Source: Pelagibacteraceae bacterium AG-325-J17
GTDB lineage: Bacteria > Pseudomonadota > Alphaproteobacteria > Pelagibacterales > Pelagibacteraceae
Direction of reading: 5' to 3'
Assembly: GCA_003282825.1 (NCBI GenBank)
Contig: QBYM01000002.1
Coordinates: 1 to 64,000, forward strand
DNA length: 64,000 nt
Each line of letters begins with the position of its first letter. Positions within the stretch are counted from its first letter, which is position 1. The position numbers and the translations under genes are program-made. Below, piece after piece: positions 24,421-34,822 of this stretch. The notes under the pieces were generated by a model. The model saw nothing but the letters and a program-made list of their open reading frames with translations. It was not told the origin of the DNA and made no database searches.

Positions 24421-25170
24421 ATGATTGGTATTTTAGGTGGAATGGGAACTCAAGCAGGTCTTGATTTTTGTAACAAATTAGCAATCTTATATAGAGGGAA
24501 ATTTGATCAAGATTACCCCCTATTCATACTCTATAATAAATCTAATATTCCAGGAAGACCCGAGTCAATAGGTGTTCAAACCGGAAATTTATCAAATAAA
24601 AAAAATAACAAAAAAAGTCAAAAAAAATATTTATTAGTTTTAAAAAGTTTAATTAAAGGATGTCAAGTTCTTAAAAAAAGTAAATGTAAATTTATAGTTA
24701 TACCGTGTAATACAGCACATTATTGGTATGAAGATTTGCAGAAAAAAATTAATTTACCTATAATTAACATGCCAAAAGAGGTTTTTAATTTTACAAAAAA
24801 AACATGTAAAAAAAATTCAAGTATTGGTCTACTTGCTACTGAAGGCACTTTAAAAACTGGTGTTTACAATAAATTTTTCGATAACAACTATAATTTAGTT
24901 TTTCCAAATAAAAAAAATCAAAATAATTCTGTTAACAAGGCTATTAAATTTGTAAAAATGGGAAAAGTAAAAGAAGCTAGTAAGATTATAAAACCTGCCA
25001 TTAATTATTTAATAAAAAAGAAATGTAAAAAAATTATTCTTGGTTGTACTGAATTGCCAATAGCTATTTTCGCATTTAAATCATTTAAAACAATTAAATC
25101 ATCAAAAATATTTTTAGATCCTAATTTGATCTTAGCTAATTCAGCTATGAAAAAATATAATAATAGATAA
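24421..25170 (+). CDS. Aspartate/glutamate racemase family protein
   Basis: The 249-residue protein has the two catalytic cysteines of the Asp/Glu racemase superfamily in VIPCNTAHYW (about residue 96) and ILGCTELP (about residue 204). The N-terminal GILGGMGTQAGLDF is typical of aspartate racemase-type members. It probably interconverts L- and D-amino acids. The stop codon shares one base with the start of the next gene (TAATG). It is notably Lys-rich, in line with the A+T bias. Confidence 0.88.
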   Translation: MIGILGGMGTQAGLDFCNKLAILYRGKFDQDYPLFILYNKSNIPGRPESIGVQTGNLSNKKNNKKSQKKYLLVLKSLIKGCQVLKKSKCKFIVIPCNTAHYWYEDLQKKINLPIINMPKEVFNFTKKTCKKNSSIGLLATEGTLKTGVYNKFFDNNYNLVFPNKKNQNNSVNKAIKFVKMGKVKEASKIIKPAINYLIKKKCKKIILGCTELPIAIFAFKSFKTIKSSKIFLDPNLILANSAMKKYNNR

Positions 25171-25607
25171 TGTCATCTAAAGAAAAACCTTACGTATTAT
25201 ACGTAGCAGAATTTATATATTCAAAAATTTGTCAAATTAAAAAAAAAAATCCTGATTTTTCAAATATTAATGCTTTTGAGTCATTCATTGGAACACCTGA
25301 ATACAAAGAAATAAGTAGTGGTGAATTTCATGACAAATGGATTGAAAACTTGAAAAAGAATAATTTTATTGATCTCAAAACTAAAAAAAAGATACCAGAT
25401 GAAACAATTAAGTTACTTCATGTTCAAAAAGATATGATGATTAAACAACTTATTCAATTTCCTGAATTATATTATGCAAAAAGTCATTTTCCTTTAGAAT
25501 TGTCTCAAAGAGCTTTTGATCATTTATGGAGAATGTGTGAAAGTTATGAATTATGGTGTAAAGAAAGCAAACAAAAACATTTAATTTATTTAAAAATTAC
25601 TGATTGA
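25170..25607 (+). CDS. Hypothetical protein (145 aa)
   Basis: I do not recognise this protein. It is soluble, without signal peptide, largely helical and rich in Lys and aromatic residues. Segments such as FHDKWIENLKKNNFI and ELSQRAFDHLWRMCESYELWC look structured. It overlaps the racemase stop by one base and so is probably co-expressed with it. Its last 11 bases overlap the convergent exported-protein gene. No function is assigned. Confidence 0.65.
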   Translation: MSSKEKPYVLYVAEFIYSKICQIKKKNPDFSNINAFESFIGTPEYKEISSGEFHDKWIENLKKNNFIDLKTKKKIPDETIKLLHVQKDMMIKQLIQFPELYYAKSHFPLELSQRAFDHLWRMCESYELWCKESKQKHLIYLKITD

Positions 25608-25911
25608 TATTTTTAAGGTTTAGTTTTTGTCTTGTGAGTTTTATTCTTTTTTCAACTAGTAGCATAAGTTTTTTATTTAAATCTTTATTATCATTGTTTT
25701 CTTCAATTTTATCTTTGACAAAAGTTAGAGAGTTTTTTCCAGTTGCATCTTCAATTCTTTTATTAATCATATATTGAGCTCCAGCTTTGTAAACATTACC
25801 AGATGTAAAAGCTGTTAAACCAGGACCAAGTATAGAAAAAACAGGGAAAAACCCAGTCAAAAAGAAAAACGAAACTATAAACATTAATATTTTAATAAAT
25901 CTAAATTTCAT
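25597..25911 (-). CDS. Small exported hypothetical protein (104 aa)
   Basis: The N-terminal segment FIKILMFIVSFFFLTGFFPVFSI is a signal or membrane anchor. Next comes a glycine-containing GPGLTAFTSGNVYKAGAQYMI and a charged helical tail. The middle motif with TSGNVYKAGAQ and the KNSLTFVKDKI segment suggest a conserved small periplasmic protein, but I cannot name the family. It converges with and overlaps the 145-residue gene. The 152-nt region upstream (25912-26063) shows no RNA gene or other feature. Confidence 0.65.
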   Translation of the reverse strand: MKFRFIKILMFIVSFFFLTGFFPVFSILGPGLTAFTSGNVYKAGAQYMINKRIEDATGKNSLTFVKDKIEENNDNKDLNKKLMLLVEKRIKLTRQKLNLKNINQ

Positions 25912-26063
25912 TTCAAAATCATTTTTTTGTTAATCACAATTGAGAAGAATCTTATACATTTTCGAGTACAACTCAAGGTAGTAATTATGCTCGCATATTT
26001 CATAAGTAAATTAAACTAAATTTATCCAATGAAAGTAAGAATAAATGATCTATAAAACCTGAA

Positions 26064-26912
26064 ATGGTCAGAATATTCCCACTAATATTTATATTGTTAT
26101 GGTCCTCAGCCTTTATTACCACCAAGCCAATTATAGATAATAGTGATCCCTTTTCAGCTTTAGCATTTAGATTTTTTTTTGTAGCAATTGGGTTTTACCT
26201 TTTTTCCATTTATTCAAAACATTCAATAATTATTAAAAGAAAAAATTTAATTGAGTCTGTTTTAAGTGGGGTTCTTTTTCATGGATTGTATTTGGGTGGT
26301 GTGTTTTATTCAATTTCAATTGGCATGCCTACTGGAATTGCAGCTTTAATAGTCACTCTTCAGCCTGTTTTGACCAATGCACTTAGTGGACCCATACTGG
26401 GTGAAAAAGTAACTATGAAACAATGGGTTGGAGTTTTTCTTGGATTTGTGGGTGCAGTATTGGTTTTAGGTTTAGATGTTGGTTCGAAAATACCATTAAT
26501 AGGTTTGATTGCAACAATAGTAGCTTTAATTGCAATCACTTCATCAACTATTTGGCAAAAAAAATTAAGTAATAATTTACCTTTATCAGTAAGTAATTTT
26601 TATCAAGCAGTTGGTGGGTGTTTTTTTCATGTAGTGATTATAATACTTTTTGCTGAACCGTATATTGATTTCACTAAAACATTCATTATAGCAATGAGTC
26701 ATCAAATATTTCTAGTATCATTTGGGGCTTTTACAATATTGATGTATTTGATTAAAAATAATTCAGCAAGTAAAACTGTTTCAATATTTTTTTTAATACC
26801 AGCTACATCTGCTTTTATGGCATGGTTATTTTTAAATGAGAATTTAACTAATTTAGATTTAATAGGATTTTTAATAACTACAATAGGTGTTTATATTGCT
26901 ACAAGAGATTGA
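26064..26912 (+). CDS. EamA/DMT-superfamily permease
   Basis: The 282-residue protein has about ten membrane helices in two EamA repeats. The first starts FILLWSSAFITTKP with the GIAALIVTLQPVLTN motif, and the second repeat ends with LIGFLITTIGVYIATR. Such proteins export amino acids or other metabolites. The substrate cannot be read from sequence. A mini-ORF of eight codons lies just upstream but has no clear role. The gene stops 5 nt from the convergent soxG. Confidence 0.9.
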   Translation: MVRIFPLIFILLWSSAFITTKPIIDNSDPFSALAFRFFFVAIGFYLFSIYSKHSIIIKRKNLIESVLSGVLFHGLYLGGVFYSISIGMPTGIAALIVTLQPVLTNALSGPILGEKVTMKQWVGVFLGFVGAVLVLGLDVGSKIPLIGLIATIVALIAITSSTIWQKKLSNNLPLSVSNFYQAVGGCFFHVVIIILFAEPYIDFTKTFIIAMSHQIFLVSFGAFTILMYLIKNNSASKTVSIFFLIPATSAFMAWLFLNENLTNLDLIGFLITTIGVYIATRD

Positions 26913-26917
26913 GATGT

Positions 26918-27505
26918 TTAAATTGATTTATAACCAAACTCTAAGGATGCATCTGTAATTGAGTGATACAAAGACTCTCCAAAACTTCTGAGAGCAAACA
27001 ATCTTACTTTATTTGAATTGTCCTCTAACATATCAACAGTGATTGCTATTCCATTATATATAGAATTAATAGAGTTATTTTTTTCTAGATTATTAAAATC
27101 AAAAGGACACCCTTTTTTCAAAACTTCTTTTGAGTCTTGTCCTTCTATTTGAATTATAGCTCTTGAATGAGATAAGTCAGTTACAGCAAAATCTGTTTCT
27201 TTAAAATTTTGTGAAATATTTTTAAGTAAATCATTTTTTGTTGAAACCAAAAGCCAATTTTTTGGACCATTCCATAAAATTCTGGTGTCATTATTATTTG
27301 ATACATTTAATGGCTTATCTTTTAATCTTAAACCATCAATGTTAATATTTTCAAAAGAAACTGTAGAATTTTTATACTGAGCTATTTGAACTATCAGTAA
27401 GTTTTTTATTTCAGAAATTTTTAAAAGATTATTATCATTTTTGCCTTCATGATCGCCAAATTGACCTATTGAATGGACATTTGCTAAGGCTGTTATTAAA
27501 CTCAT
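26918..27505 (-). CDS. soxG: Sarcosine oxidase gamma subunit
   Basis: SoxG (195 residues) is the gamma subunit of heterotetrameric sarcosine oxidase and has a reduced GcvT-like fold. [38 protein letters not shown] and [11 protein letters not shown] are the family segments. The start overlaps the soxA stop by 4 nt (ATGA). It is the last gene of soxBDAG. Confidence 0.93.
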   Translation of the reverse strand: MSLITALANVHSIGQFGDHEGKNDNNLLKISEIKNLLIVQIAQYKNSTVSFENINIDGLRLKDKPLNVSNNNDTRILWNGPKNWLLVSTKNDLLKNISQNFKETDFAVTDLSHSRAIIQIEGQDSKEVLKKGCPFDFNNLEKNNSINSIYNGIAITVDMLEDNSNKVRLFALRSFGESLYHSITDASLEFGYKSI

Positions 27506-30498
27506 GATCTAACCCTTTCACCTTTTGGATCAACATAGTGAGAAGAAACAATCTCAACTGGAATTACTTTATTTTTAAGAGGCGACATTACAAATAACTT
27601 TTCACCAATCATATTTTTCCCATTCTTTAGTATTGCTAGAGAAAATGGATTATCGTGTTCAACACTCCAACATGAAGCTGAGATGTAACCTAATTTTGGA
27701 TTTGGCAATGGTGCATTCGAGTCTTTAACTAAATGTGACCCTTCTGGAATACTTGTTTTTTTATCTAAAGGAACTACCCCAACAATTTTTTGTCTATCTT
27801 CAGCTATAAATGCTTTTCTAGTTAAAGATCTTTTGCCAATAAAGTCTTTCTTTTTACTTAATAAACCTTCAAGAGAATTATCATAAGGAATTGTTCTTCC
27901 ATCTAACTCAGATCCTGCAACATGACCCATTTCAATTCTAAGAGTTGATAATGCCTCAGTTCCATATGGCTGGATTTTGAATTCTTCTCCAACTTCCATA
28001 ATTTTTTCCCACATAAAGTTTCCATTATCAGACTCAACATTTACTTCATATGCAAGCTCACCTGAGAAAGAAATTCTAAAAATTCTAGCTTTTACACCGA
28101 ACAAGTCTCCTTCAATATAGCCCATAAAAGGTAACCCTTCGTTTGAAACATCAGATTTTGGGAATAATTTTTGTAATAAATCTCTAGATTTAGGTCCTGC
28201 AACTGCTGCACCTGCCCATTGTTCTGTGGTTGAAACTACATTTACATTTAATTCTGGCCAAATTAATTGCAAATAATATTCTAAATGTGAAAGAACGTTT
28301 GCAGCTTGAGCGGTGGTAGTTGTCATATGATAATGATTTTCTGAAATTCTTGTAGTTGTTCCATCATCCATAACAATTCCATCTTCTCTTAACATTACCC
28401 CGTATCTTGCTTTACCTACTGGTAATTTTAGCCAAGCATTTGTGTAAACTCTATTAAGTAGTTCTGCTGCATTTGGTCCTTTAATATCTATTTTACCTAA
28501 AGTAGTTACATCACATACACCTACATTTGTTCTCACATTTTTTGCTTCTCTTTTAGATGCTTCAAATAAATTTTCATTTCCTTGTTTATAATATCTTGGT
28601 CTTAACCACACACCCGCATCAACAAATATCGCATTATTTTGTTCATGCCATTTATGCATTGGAGATTTTCTTGTAGGTTTTGAATGCTTTCCTACTTCTC
28701 TTCCAACAATTGCACCTATTGAAACTGGCGTATAAGGAGGTCTAAAAGTTGTGTGACCAACATTTGGTACTACTTTATTTTCAATATTCGATACTAATTG
28801 CAAACCATTTAAGTTACTAGTTTTGCCTTGATCAGTAGCCATTCCAAGAGTGGTGTATCTTTTTACATGTTCTATTGATCGATAACCCTCCTTTAATGCA
28901 ATTTCTATATCAGAAACTGCAACATCATTTTGAAAATCTACAAATCTTTTATAATTCTTTCCATTGGGTAATGGCACACACCAAAATTTATCGTGTGTTG
29001 TTGATTTTTTTTCAACAACATTTGGTAAAGAAATTTTATTATCATTGTTAGTGATTTTTTTTGATAGATCATAAGCTGTTTCAAAAGAGTTTTTTAAAGT
29101 CTCTTCTAAAGTATAAGATCCATTCGCTGCACCCAATGTTGTTTCATTTTGTTTCGATGTTCCTGGAACAAATGCATCAATTTCTTCGTTGAATTTTGTT
29201 TTATTTCCAGATTGTGAAGCTAAGTGAATTGTTGGTGTCCAAAAACCAGAGACACAAATGCAGTCACACTTAATATTTTCTACTGATCCAAGTTGCTCTT
29301 TATCATCTGAAATTTTTGCAATATCAGCTGATTTTACTTTTTTATATCCTTGAGCAGCTACTACTACATATGAAAACTTAATGTTTATTCCTAAATTCTT
29401 TGCTTCATCGATTATTTCAGATTGAGGATCTTTTCTTGTATCTAAGATAGTTGGATCAACACCATTTTTCTTAAATTCAATTGCTGTTTCATATCCACTA
29501 TCGTTGTTAGTAAAAATTAAGGGGTTTCTTCCGACTAATACTCCATAAACTTTTAGATATTCTTTTGCTGCTGATGAAAGCATTACTCCTGGGGTATCAT
29601 TGTTACCAAAAACTATTGGTCTTTCAATTGATCCTGAAGAAATAAGAACTTCTTTTGCTCTAATGTACCAAAGTCTTTGTTTTGGATGAAATTTTTTTGT
29701 CTTTGAAAGATGATCGCTAATTCTTTCAGACATCACTAACATGTTATGATCGTAATAGCCAAAAACCTGAGATCTATTTTTAACCGTTACGTTAGGCATT
29801 TCTTTAAGTTCAGCAATTATTCCTTCAGCCCACTCTTTACCTGATTTATTTCCAATATTTACTTCACTTGTAAGAAGTGTTCCACCAAATCTAGCTTTAT
29901 CTTCAGCTAAAATTACTCGTGCCCCATTTTTTGCCGCAGCATATGCACTTGCTAAACCTGATGGTCCTGAACCAGCAATTAATAAGTCACAATATTCATA
30001 TTTATGTTCGTATCTTTCTTTATCATGTTTGATTGATGCAACACCAAGACCTGCTGATTTCCTAATAAATGGTTCATAAACTTTATACCAAAAACTTTTT
30101 GGCCACATAAATGTTTTGTAATAAAATCCAGCAGGAAGAAATATTTTTAAAAAGTTGTTTATTGCTCCGATATCAAAGTTAACACTTGGCCAACAATTTA
30201 CACTTGTTGCTTCTAAACCCTCAAAAAGCTCCTGTTCTGTGGCTTTTATATTTGGTTCAGTTTCACCATTTCTATATAGCTGCACCATTGCATATGGCTC
30301 ATCGACTCCAGCACCAAAAAAACCTCTTGGTCTATGGTATTTAAAGCTTCTACCAATTAAATGAACACCATTAGCTATTAAAGCTGAGGCTAGAGTATCT
30401 CCTTCATAACCATAATAATTTTTATTATTAAACTTAAATGATAACTTCTTATCTCTATTTATTAAACCACCATCTGATAATCTAAAGTTTTGATCCAT
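27502..30498 (-). CDS. soxA: Sarcosine oxidase alpha subunit
   Basis: The large subunit (998 residues) carries an N-terminal ferredoxin-like domain ([15 protein letters not shown]). A nucleotide-binding Rossmann domain follows ([18 protein letters not shown], about residues 172-190). A C-terminal GcvT-type tetrahydrofolate domain (from about residue 610, [18 protein letters not shown] and [11 protein letters not shown]) completes it. It oxidises sarcosine to glycine with transfer of the methylene to THF. The stop shares its base with the start context of soxG, and its start shares one base with soxD. All domains are complete. Confidence 0.96.
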   Translation of the reverse strand: MDQNFRLSDGGLINRDKKLSFKFNNKNYYGYEGDTLASALIANGVHLIGRSFKYHRPRGFFGAGVDEPYAMVQLYRNGETEPNIKATEQELFEGLEATSVNCWPSVNFDIGAINNFLKIFLPAGFYYKTFMWPKSFWYKVYEPFIRKSAGLGVASIKHDKERYEHKYEYCDLLIAGSGPSGLASAYAAAKNGARVILAEDKARFGGTLLTSEVNIGNKSGKEWAEGIIAELKEMPNVTVKNRSQVFGYYDHNMLVMSERISDHLSKTKKFHPKQRLWYIRAKEVLISSGSIERPIVFGNNDTPGVMLSSAAKEYLKVYGVLVGRNPLIFTNNDSGYETAIEFKKNGVDPTILDTRKDPQSEIIDEAKNLGINIKFSYVVVAAQGYKKVKSADIAKISDDKEQLGSVENIKCDCICVSGFWTPTIHLASQSGNKTKFNEEIDAFVPGTSKQNETTLGAANGSYTLEETLKNSFETAYDLSKKITNNDNKISLPNVVEKKSTTHDKFWCVPLPNGKNYKRFVDFQNDVAVSDIEIALKEGYRSIEHVKRYTTLGMATDQGKTSNLNGLQLVSNIENKVVPNVGHTTFRPPYTPVSIGAIVGREVGKHSKPTRKSPMHKWHEQNNAIFVDAGVWLRPRYYKQGNENLFEASKREAKNVRTNVGVCDVTTLGKIDIKGPNAAELLNRVYTNAWLKLPVGKARYGVMLREDGIVMDDGTTTRISENHYHMTTTTAQAANVLSHLEYYLQLIWPELNVNVVSTTEQWAGAAVAGPKSRDLLQKLFPKSDVSNEGLPFMGYIEGDLFGVKARIFRISFSGELAYEVNVESDNGNFMWEKIMEVGEEFKIQPYGTEALSTLRIEMGHVAGSELDGRTIPYDNSLEGLLSKKKDFIGKRSLTRKAFIAEDRQKIVGVVPLDKKTSIPEGSHLVKDSNAPLPNPKLGYISASCWSVEHDNPFSLAILKNGKNMIGEKLFVMSPLKNKVIPVEIVSSHYVDPKGERVRS

Positions 30499-30767
30499 TA
30501 CGAATTATCCTCATTAGCTTTTAATGTTCTAAATATTTCATGAGTAGCGGTATCTCTTTCAACTTTTATCCATTGTCTACATCCTGATAGATGTTGCCAT
30601 AATTCTAAATGTTTTCCTCTTAAACTTTTTCTATTGTAGACAAAATTATCCCAGTCTTGATCAGATATTTCTTTACCTAGCTCAGGTCTTTTAACAGTTG
30701 CATCACCACCATAAGAAAATTCATTCTGTGATCTCATTCCACAATGTGGACATTTAATATGAAGCAT
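30498..30767 (-). CDS. soxD: Sarcosine oxidase delta subunit
   Basis: SoxD (89 residues) is the zinc-binding small subunit. Cys6, Cys9, His59 and Cys63 (KCPHCG and LWQHLSGCRQW) are in place for zinc. FSYGGDA and RGKHLELW are family segments. It lies directly between soxB and soxA without spacer. The set of four confirms a heterotetrameric, not monomeric, sarcosine oxidase. Confidence 0.96.
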   Translation of the reverse strand: MLHIKCPHCGMRSQNEFSYGGDATVKRPELGKEISDQDWDNFVYNRKSLRGKHLELWQHLSGCRQWIKVERDTATHEIFRTLKANEDNS

Positions 30768-32024
30768 TTATGAAATCCAAGTTTTTGTGCCAAGACCCTT
30801 TTCGTCAAGTAAGTGACCTGTATTAAATCTATTTAGGTTATATCCTGCGTTTAATTCATGAACTCTATCTTGAGCAATAGTATGTGCAAATGTCCAACCA
30901 GATGCTGGAGTAGCTTTGAATCCACCGTAACACCAACCACAATTTAAATACAAACCTTCAATATGAGTTTTGTCAATAATAGGTGAGCCATCCATCGACA
31001 TATCCATAATTCCACCCCAAGTCCTAAGCATTTTTAATTTACTTAAGAATGGCATCATTGCTATTCCTTCTGTAAGTACATGTTGAAGTGTCGGTAAATT
31101 TCCTCTTTGAGCATAACTATTATATCCATCTAGGTCTCCACCCATAACCATTTCACCTTTGTCTGATTGACTTATATAAAAATGGCCGGCACCAAAAGTA
31201 ACGACTTTATCTAAAACTGGTTTGACTGGTTCTGAAACACATGCTTGAAGAAGATGAGTTTCAATAGGTAAAGTCATATTAAGTTTGTCAGCTAAAATAT
31301 TAGTACTGCCAGCAACACATAATCCAATTTTTTTAACCTTAATATCTCCCCTAGAAGTTCGAACACCTTCTACTTTTCCTCCTGAAATATCAAAACCTAT
31401 TACTTCACAATTTTGAATTATATCCACACCCATAGAATCGGCTTGTCTAGCATAACCCCATGCTACAGCATCATGTCTTGCTGTTCCTGCACTAGGCTGC
31501 ATGAGTCCACCAAAAATTGGAAATCTGACATTCTCAGAAAAGTCAGCCATTGGAATAATTTCTCTTACTTGTTCTCTGTCTAATAATTCTGCATCAATAC
31601 CATTCAACCTCATCGAGTTTCCACGTCTTGCATAAACATTCATTTGTGCATCTGAATGAGCTAAGTTAATAATCCCTCTTGGGGAAAACATCACATTATA
31701 ATTTAAATCTTGGCTCATCTTTCTCCAAAGATCCATTCCAAATTCACTAAACAATGCATTATCATCATGCATGTAATTTGATCTAATTATTGTTGTATTA
31801 CGTCCAACATTTCCACCACCAATCCATCCCTTTTCTATAATGGCAACATTTGTAATATTGTGTTCTTTTGCTAAATAATATGCAGTTGCTAGCCCATGGC
31901 CTCCACCTCCAATAATAACAACATCGTACTCTTTCTTAGGTGTTGGGTCTTTCCAAGCTAAATCCCATTTTTGATGATTGAAAAAAGCATTTTTAATCAG
32001 ATTAAATATTGAGTATTTTTGCAT
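30768..32024 (-). CDS. soxB: Sarcosine oxidase beta subunit
   Basis: SoxB (418 residues) is the catalytic flavoprotein subunit. VVIIGGGGHGLATAYYLA (about residues 35-52) binds FAD. His184 in AGTARHDAVAWG is the likely covalent FMN-bearing His of this family. The C-terminal LYLNCGWCYGGFKATPASG closes the flavin site. It is the first gene of the leftward soxBDAG operon. The 127-nt region shared with divergent fhs must hold both promoters and includes only a weak ATGAA-N9-TTCAT repeat at 32042-32060. Confidence 0.96.
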   Translation of the reverse strand: MQKYSIFNLIKNAFFNHQKWDLAWKDPTPKKEYDVVIIGGGGHGLATAYYLAKEHNITNVAIIEKGWIGGGNVGRNTTIIRSNYMHDDNALFSEFGMDLWRKMSQDLNYNVMFSPRGIINLAHSDAQMNVYARRGNSMRLNGIDAELLDREQVREIIPMADFSENVRFPIFGGLMQPSAGTARHDAVAWGYARQADSMGVDIIQNCEVIGFDISGGKVEGVRTSRGDIKVKKIGLCVAGSTNILADKLNMTLPIETHLLQACVSEPVKPVLDKVVTFGAGHFYISQSDKGEMVMGGDLDGYNSYAQRGNLPTLQHVLTEGIAMMPFLSKLKMLRTWGGIMDMSMDGSPIIDKTHIEGLYLNCGWCYGGFKATPASGWTFAHTIAQDRVHELNAGYNLNRFNTGHLLDEKGLGTKTWIS

Positions 32025-32151
32025 GAATAAATTTTATAATAATGAATATAAATAGTTCATATTTTTTTTATATATAATTTTTAGATATTTCCAAAGGCTA
32101 TAAAAAGAGATACTAATCGACCAGCTTTTTAATATTTATAAAGGACTTTTA

Positions 32152-33837
32152 ATGAGTGAAGTAAAATCAGATATCCAAATAGCAAGAGAAGCTAAGATGC
32201 GACCAATCAACGATATATTGGCTAAAGTTAATGTACCGGATGAAAGCACTGCTTTTAGTCCCATGGGAAGACATATTGCAAAAATTAACTTGGAGTATCT
32301 TGATACATTAAAGAATAAACCTGATGGAAAACTAATTTTAGTTACCGCTATAACTCCAACACCTGCTGGTGAGGGAAAAACTACCACATCTGTAGGTTTA
32401 AATGATGGATTAAATAAAATTGGAAAAAAATCTATTGTTTGTTTAAGAGAGCCAAGTTTAGGTCCTTCATTTGGTATGAAAGGTGGTGCTGCTGGAGGTG
32501 GATTTGCCCAGGTTGTACCAATGGAACAGATAAATCTACATTTCACAGGTGACTTTCATGCAATAACATCAGCTCACAATCTTTTATCTGCATTAATTGA
32601 TAATCACATCTATTGGGGTAATAAATTGAATATAGATGTGAGAAGAATTGTTTGGAAGAGAGTGATGGATATGAATGATCGATCCCTTAGATCTATTAAT
32701 ATAAATTTAGGTGGCGTAGCTAATGGTTTTCCTAGAGAAGATGGATTTGATATAACGGTTGCTTCTGAAATAATGGCTATCTTTTGTTTAGCAAATAATC
32801 TTGAAGATTTAGAAAAAAGAATTGGTAATATTACAGTAGCTTATACAAGAGAAAAAAAACCTATTTTTGCAAAAGATTTAAAAGCTCAAGGTCCTATGAC
32901 TGTTTTACTTAAAGACGCAATTAGACCAAATGTGACTCAGACGTTGGAGAATAATCCTGCAATTATTCATGGAGGACCTTTTGCAAATATAGCTCATGGA
33001 TGTAACTCCGTTATAGCAACAAAAGCTGGCCTAAAACTTGCAGACTATGTTGTGACAGAGGCTGGATTTGGAGCTGACCTAGGTGCTGAAAAATTTTTTG
33101 ATATTAAATGTAGAAAATCAGATCTTAAACCAAGTTGTGTTGTAATTGTTGCAACAATAAGAGCTCTTAAAATGCACGGAGGTATCGCAAAAGATGATTT
33201 AAAAAATGAAAATGTTGATGCACTTAAAAAAGGATTAGTGAATCTTCAAAGACATGTTGAAAATGTTAAAAAATTTGGTCTACCCGTTGCAATAGCTGTA
33301 AATCATTTCATTAAAGATACTGATAAAGAGGTAAAAGCTTTAATAAGTTTTTGTGATGGTTTAGGTGTTAAAGCTAGTCTATGTACCCATTGGGCAAATG
33401 GTGGTGAAGGCACTAAAGATTTAGCAGCTCTAGTAGCTGATTTATGTGAAAAAAATGATACTAAATTTAAATTTTTATATGAAAACAAAACTCCTTTATT
33501 TAAAAAGATAGAAACTATTGCTAAAGAAATTTATAGAGCTGATGAAGTTATAGCAGACACTAAAATTAGAGAACAACTCAAGGGTTTTGAGGAAGCTGGA
33601 TACGGCGATCTACCTATTTGTATTGCAAAAACTCAATATAGTTTTTCTACAGACCCAAGTCTCAAAGGAGCTCCAACTGGACATGCTTTACCTTTAAGAG
33701 AAATAAGACTTTCATCAGGTGCTGAATTTATAGTTGTTGTTTGTGGGGCTATTATGACAATGCCCGGCTTACCAAAAGTTCCTGCTGCAGACTCAATAAA
33801 GTTAAATAAAAAAGGTGAAATAGAAGGTTTATTTTAA
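32152..33837 (+). CDS. fhs: Formate-tetrahydrofolate ligase
   Basis: Fhs (561 residues) joins formate to THF with ATP, or runs backwards to make ATP and formate from 10-formyl-THF. The P-loop [55 protein letters not shown] and the C-terminal [13 protein letters not shown] are complete. An AAGGA ribosome site precedes the ATG. It stands divergent from soxBDAG, which feeds methylene-THF. In SAR11 it is thought to recover energy from methyl oxidation. Its stop overlaps the next convergent gene as TTAA. Confidence 0.97.
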   Translation: MSEVKSDIQIAREAKMRPINDILAKVNVPDESTAFSPMGRHIAKINLEYLDTLKNKPDGKLILVTAITPTPAGEGKTTTSVGLNDGLNKIGKKSIVCLREPSLGPSFGMKGGAAGGGFAQVVPMEQINLHFTGDFHAITSAHNLLSALIDNHIYWGNKLNIDVRRIVWKRVMDMNDRSLRSININLGGVANGFPREDGFDITVASEIMAIFCLANNLEDLEKRIGNITVAYTREKKPIFAKDLKAQGPMTVLLKDAIRPNVTQTLENNPAIIHGGPFANIAHGCNSVIATKAGLKLADYVVTEAGFGADLGAEKFFDIKCRKSDLKPSCVVIVATIRALKMHGGIAKDDLKNENVDALKKGLVNLQRHVENVKKFGLPVAIAVNHFIKDTDKEVKALISFCDGLGVKASLCTHWANGGEGTKDLAALVADLCEKNDTKFKFLYENKTPLFKKIETIAKEIYRADEVIADTKIREQLKGFEEAGYGDLPICIAKTQYSFSTDPSLKGAPTGHALPLREIRLSSGAEFIVVVCGAIMTMPGLPKVPAADSIKLNKKGEIEGLF

Positions 33838-34616
33838 TTTAGCTGATTAAGCCAATTTTGAAGTTCTAACATCTTTTTTCTTTTATCAGTGATCAGAATT
33901 TCGTCTTTTATCAAAGATATATGTTTATCAACATCATGCTCATTTTTAAATACTTTTCTAATTTCAATTAATTTTTTTTTTCTAAATTCAATTAAACTAA
34001 TCATTTTTTCGAAAGTTATTTCAGGATGATACTGAAGACCCCAAACTTTAGTATTATTAATCTCAAAATATAAACTTTGTACCTTATTTACTTTGTTTGA
34101 CGCTAAACAAATGCCTTTTTCAGGTAGTTTGATTACTTCATCAAAATTAAAAGCTGGAGAATTAAATTTTCTACTCTTTCCCTTGTAAAGAGGATGATTA
34201 AGTCCTTTTGTATTTATCTCAATTTCTTTTGCTATGCCAATGTGTGCGTTTTCTGCTTTTTTTACCTGTCCACCTGCTGCTGTTACCGCTACCTGCATAC
34301 CCCAACAAATAGCTAAAATATTTTTTACTTTATTTTGACAATTTTTCATAAATTCAATTTGTTTTCTTATTTCTGGAGTGTCATTATAAATATTCAAACT
34401 ACTTCCTCCCCAAATTAAACCATCATACGTATGTAGGTTTTCATTAAAATGTTTTATGTTTTGGTCTGATGATGGGTTTACTACATCAAGCGCTAATTCG
34501 TTTGTCAGAAAAGCTAAACTATCTTTTAAGCTTTGAGTGTGAGTTTGAATACCTGCTTTGGAAAAATTTGTGTTCTCTTCTTTTAAATTTCCTTCAACAA
34601 TAAGAATTTTTTTCAT
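33834..34616 (-). CDS. Class-I glutamine amidotransferase-like protein
   Basis: The 260-residue protein has the type-1 GATase triad: Cys in [10 protein letters not shown] (about residue 104), and His and Glu in [11 protein letters not shown]. It is a stand-alone amidotransferase related to the GuaA amidotransferase domain and YfeJ-like proteins, with a C-terminal helical extension. The partner and acceptor are unknown. The start at ATG 34614-34616 is preceded by a duplicated start context (see the separate entry). Confidence 0.85.
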   Translation of the reverse strand: MKKILIVEGNLKEENTNFSKAGIQTHTQSLKDSLAFLTNELALDVVNPSSDQNIKHFNENLHTYDGLIWGGSSLNIYNDTPEIRKQIEFMKNCQNKVKNILAICWGMQVAVTAAGGQVKKAENAHIGIAKEIEINTKGLNHPLYKGKSRKFNSPAFNFDEVIKLPEKGICLASNKVNKVQSLYFEINNTKVWGLQYHPEITFEKMISLIEFRKKKLIEIRKVFKNEHDVDKHISLIKDEILITDKRKKMLELQNWLNQLN

Positions 34617-34630
34617 TAGATTTTTTTCAT
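34614..34630 (-). promoter_or_regulatory. Duplicated start context with a four-codon mini-cistron
   Basis: A 14-base unit (TCTAATGAAAAAAA) occurs twice in tandem at the start of the amidotransferase gene. The upstream copy makes ATGAAAAAAATCTAATG, a four-codon frame (ATG AAA AAA ATC TAA) whose stop shares its last base with the true ATG. Ribosomes ending there could restart on the gene. It may be a recent slippage duplication. An effect on expression is inference. Confidence 0.5.
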
Positions 34631-34822
34631 TAGATTTTTTAAATTACATCATTTAATTTTTTTTTAAAAATTAAATGCAATCATTGGTTGATTTAATTTT
34701 TCTTAAGGTTGTAAAATATGTATTTTTTTGAGTGATTATCAATTGCACAAGGCAAAACCATATGTTTAGATCGAGTCTAATAAGAATGATTAACATAGAG
34801 AGATAACAAACAAGGAGGGAAA

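Noticed and set aside
26029..26055. Eight-codon frame before the EamA permease as a leader peptide
   Set aside because: Too short, no regulatory codon run and no attenuator hairpin nearby.
32025..32151. Possible riboswitch (glycine or SAM type) between soxB and fhs
   Set aside because: The 127-nt gap is nearly all A+T, and I see no conserved aptamer core or paired arms beyond a 5-bp repeat.
32136..32546. 136-codon open frame antisense to fhs
   Set aside because: It lies wholly inside the strongly conserved fhs gene (P-loop region) on the other strand and has no domain signature. It is a shadow of codon bias.
34666..34701. A+T-only inverted repeat (11 bp) upstream of the Liv-type binding-protein gene
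   Set aside because: The stem contains only A and T in a very A+T-rich region and is expected by chance. Not reported as a feature.
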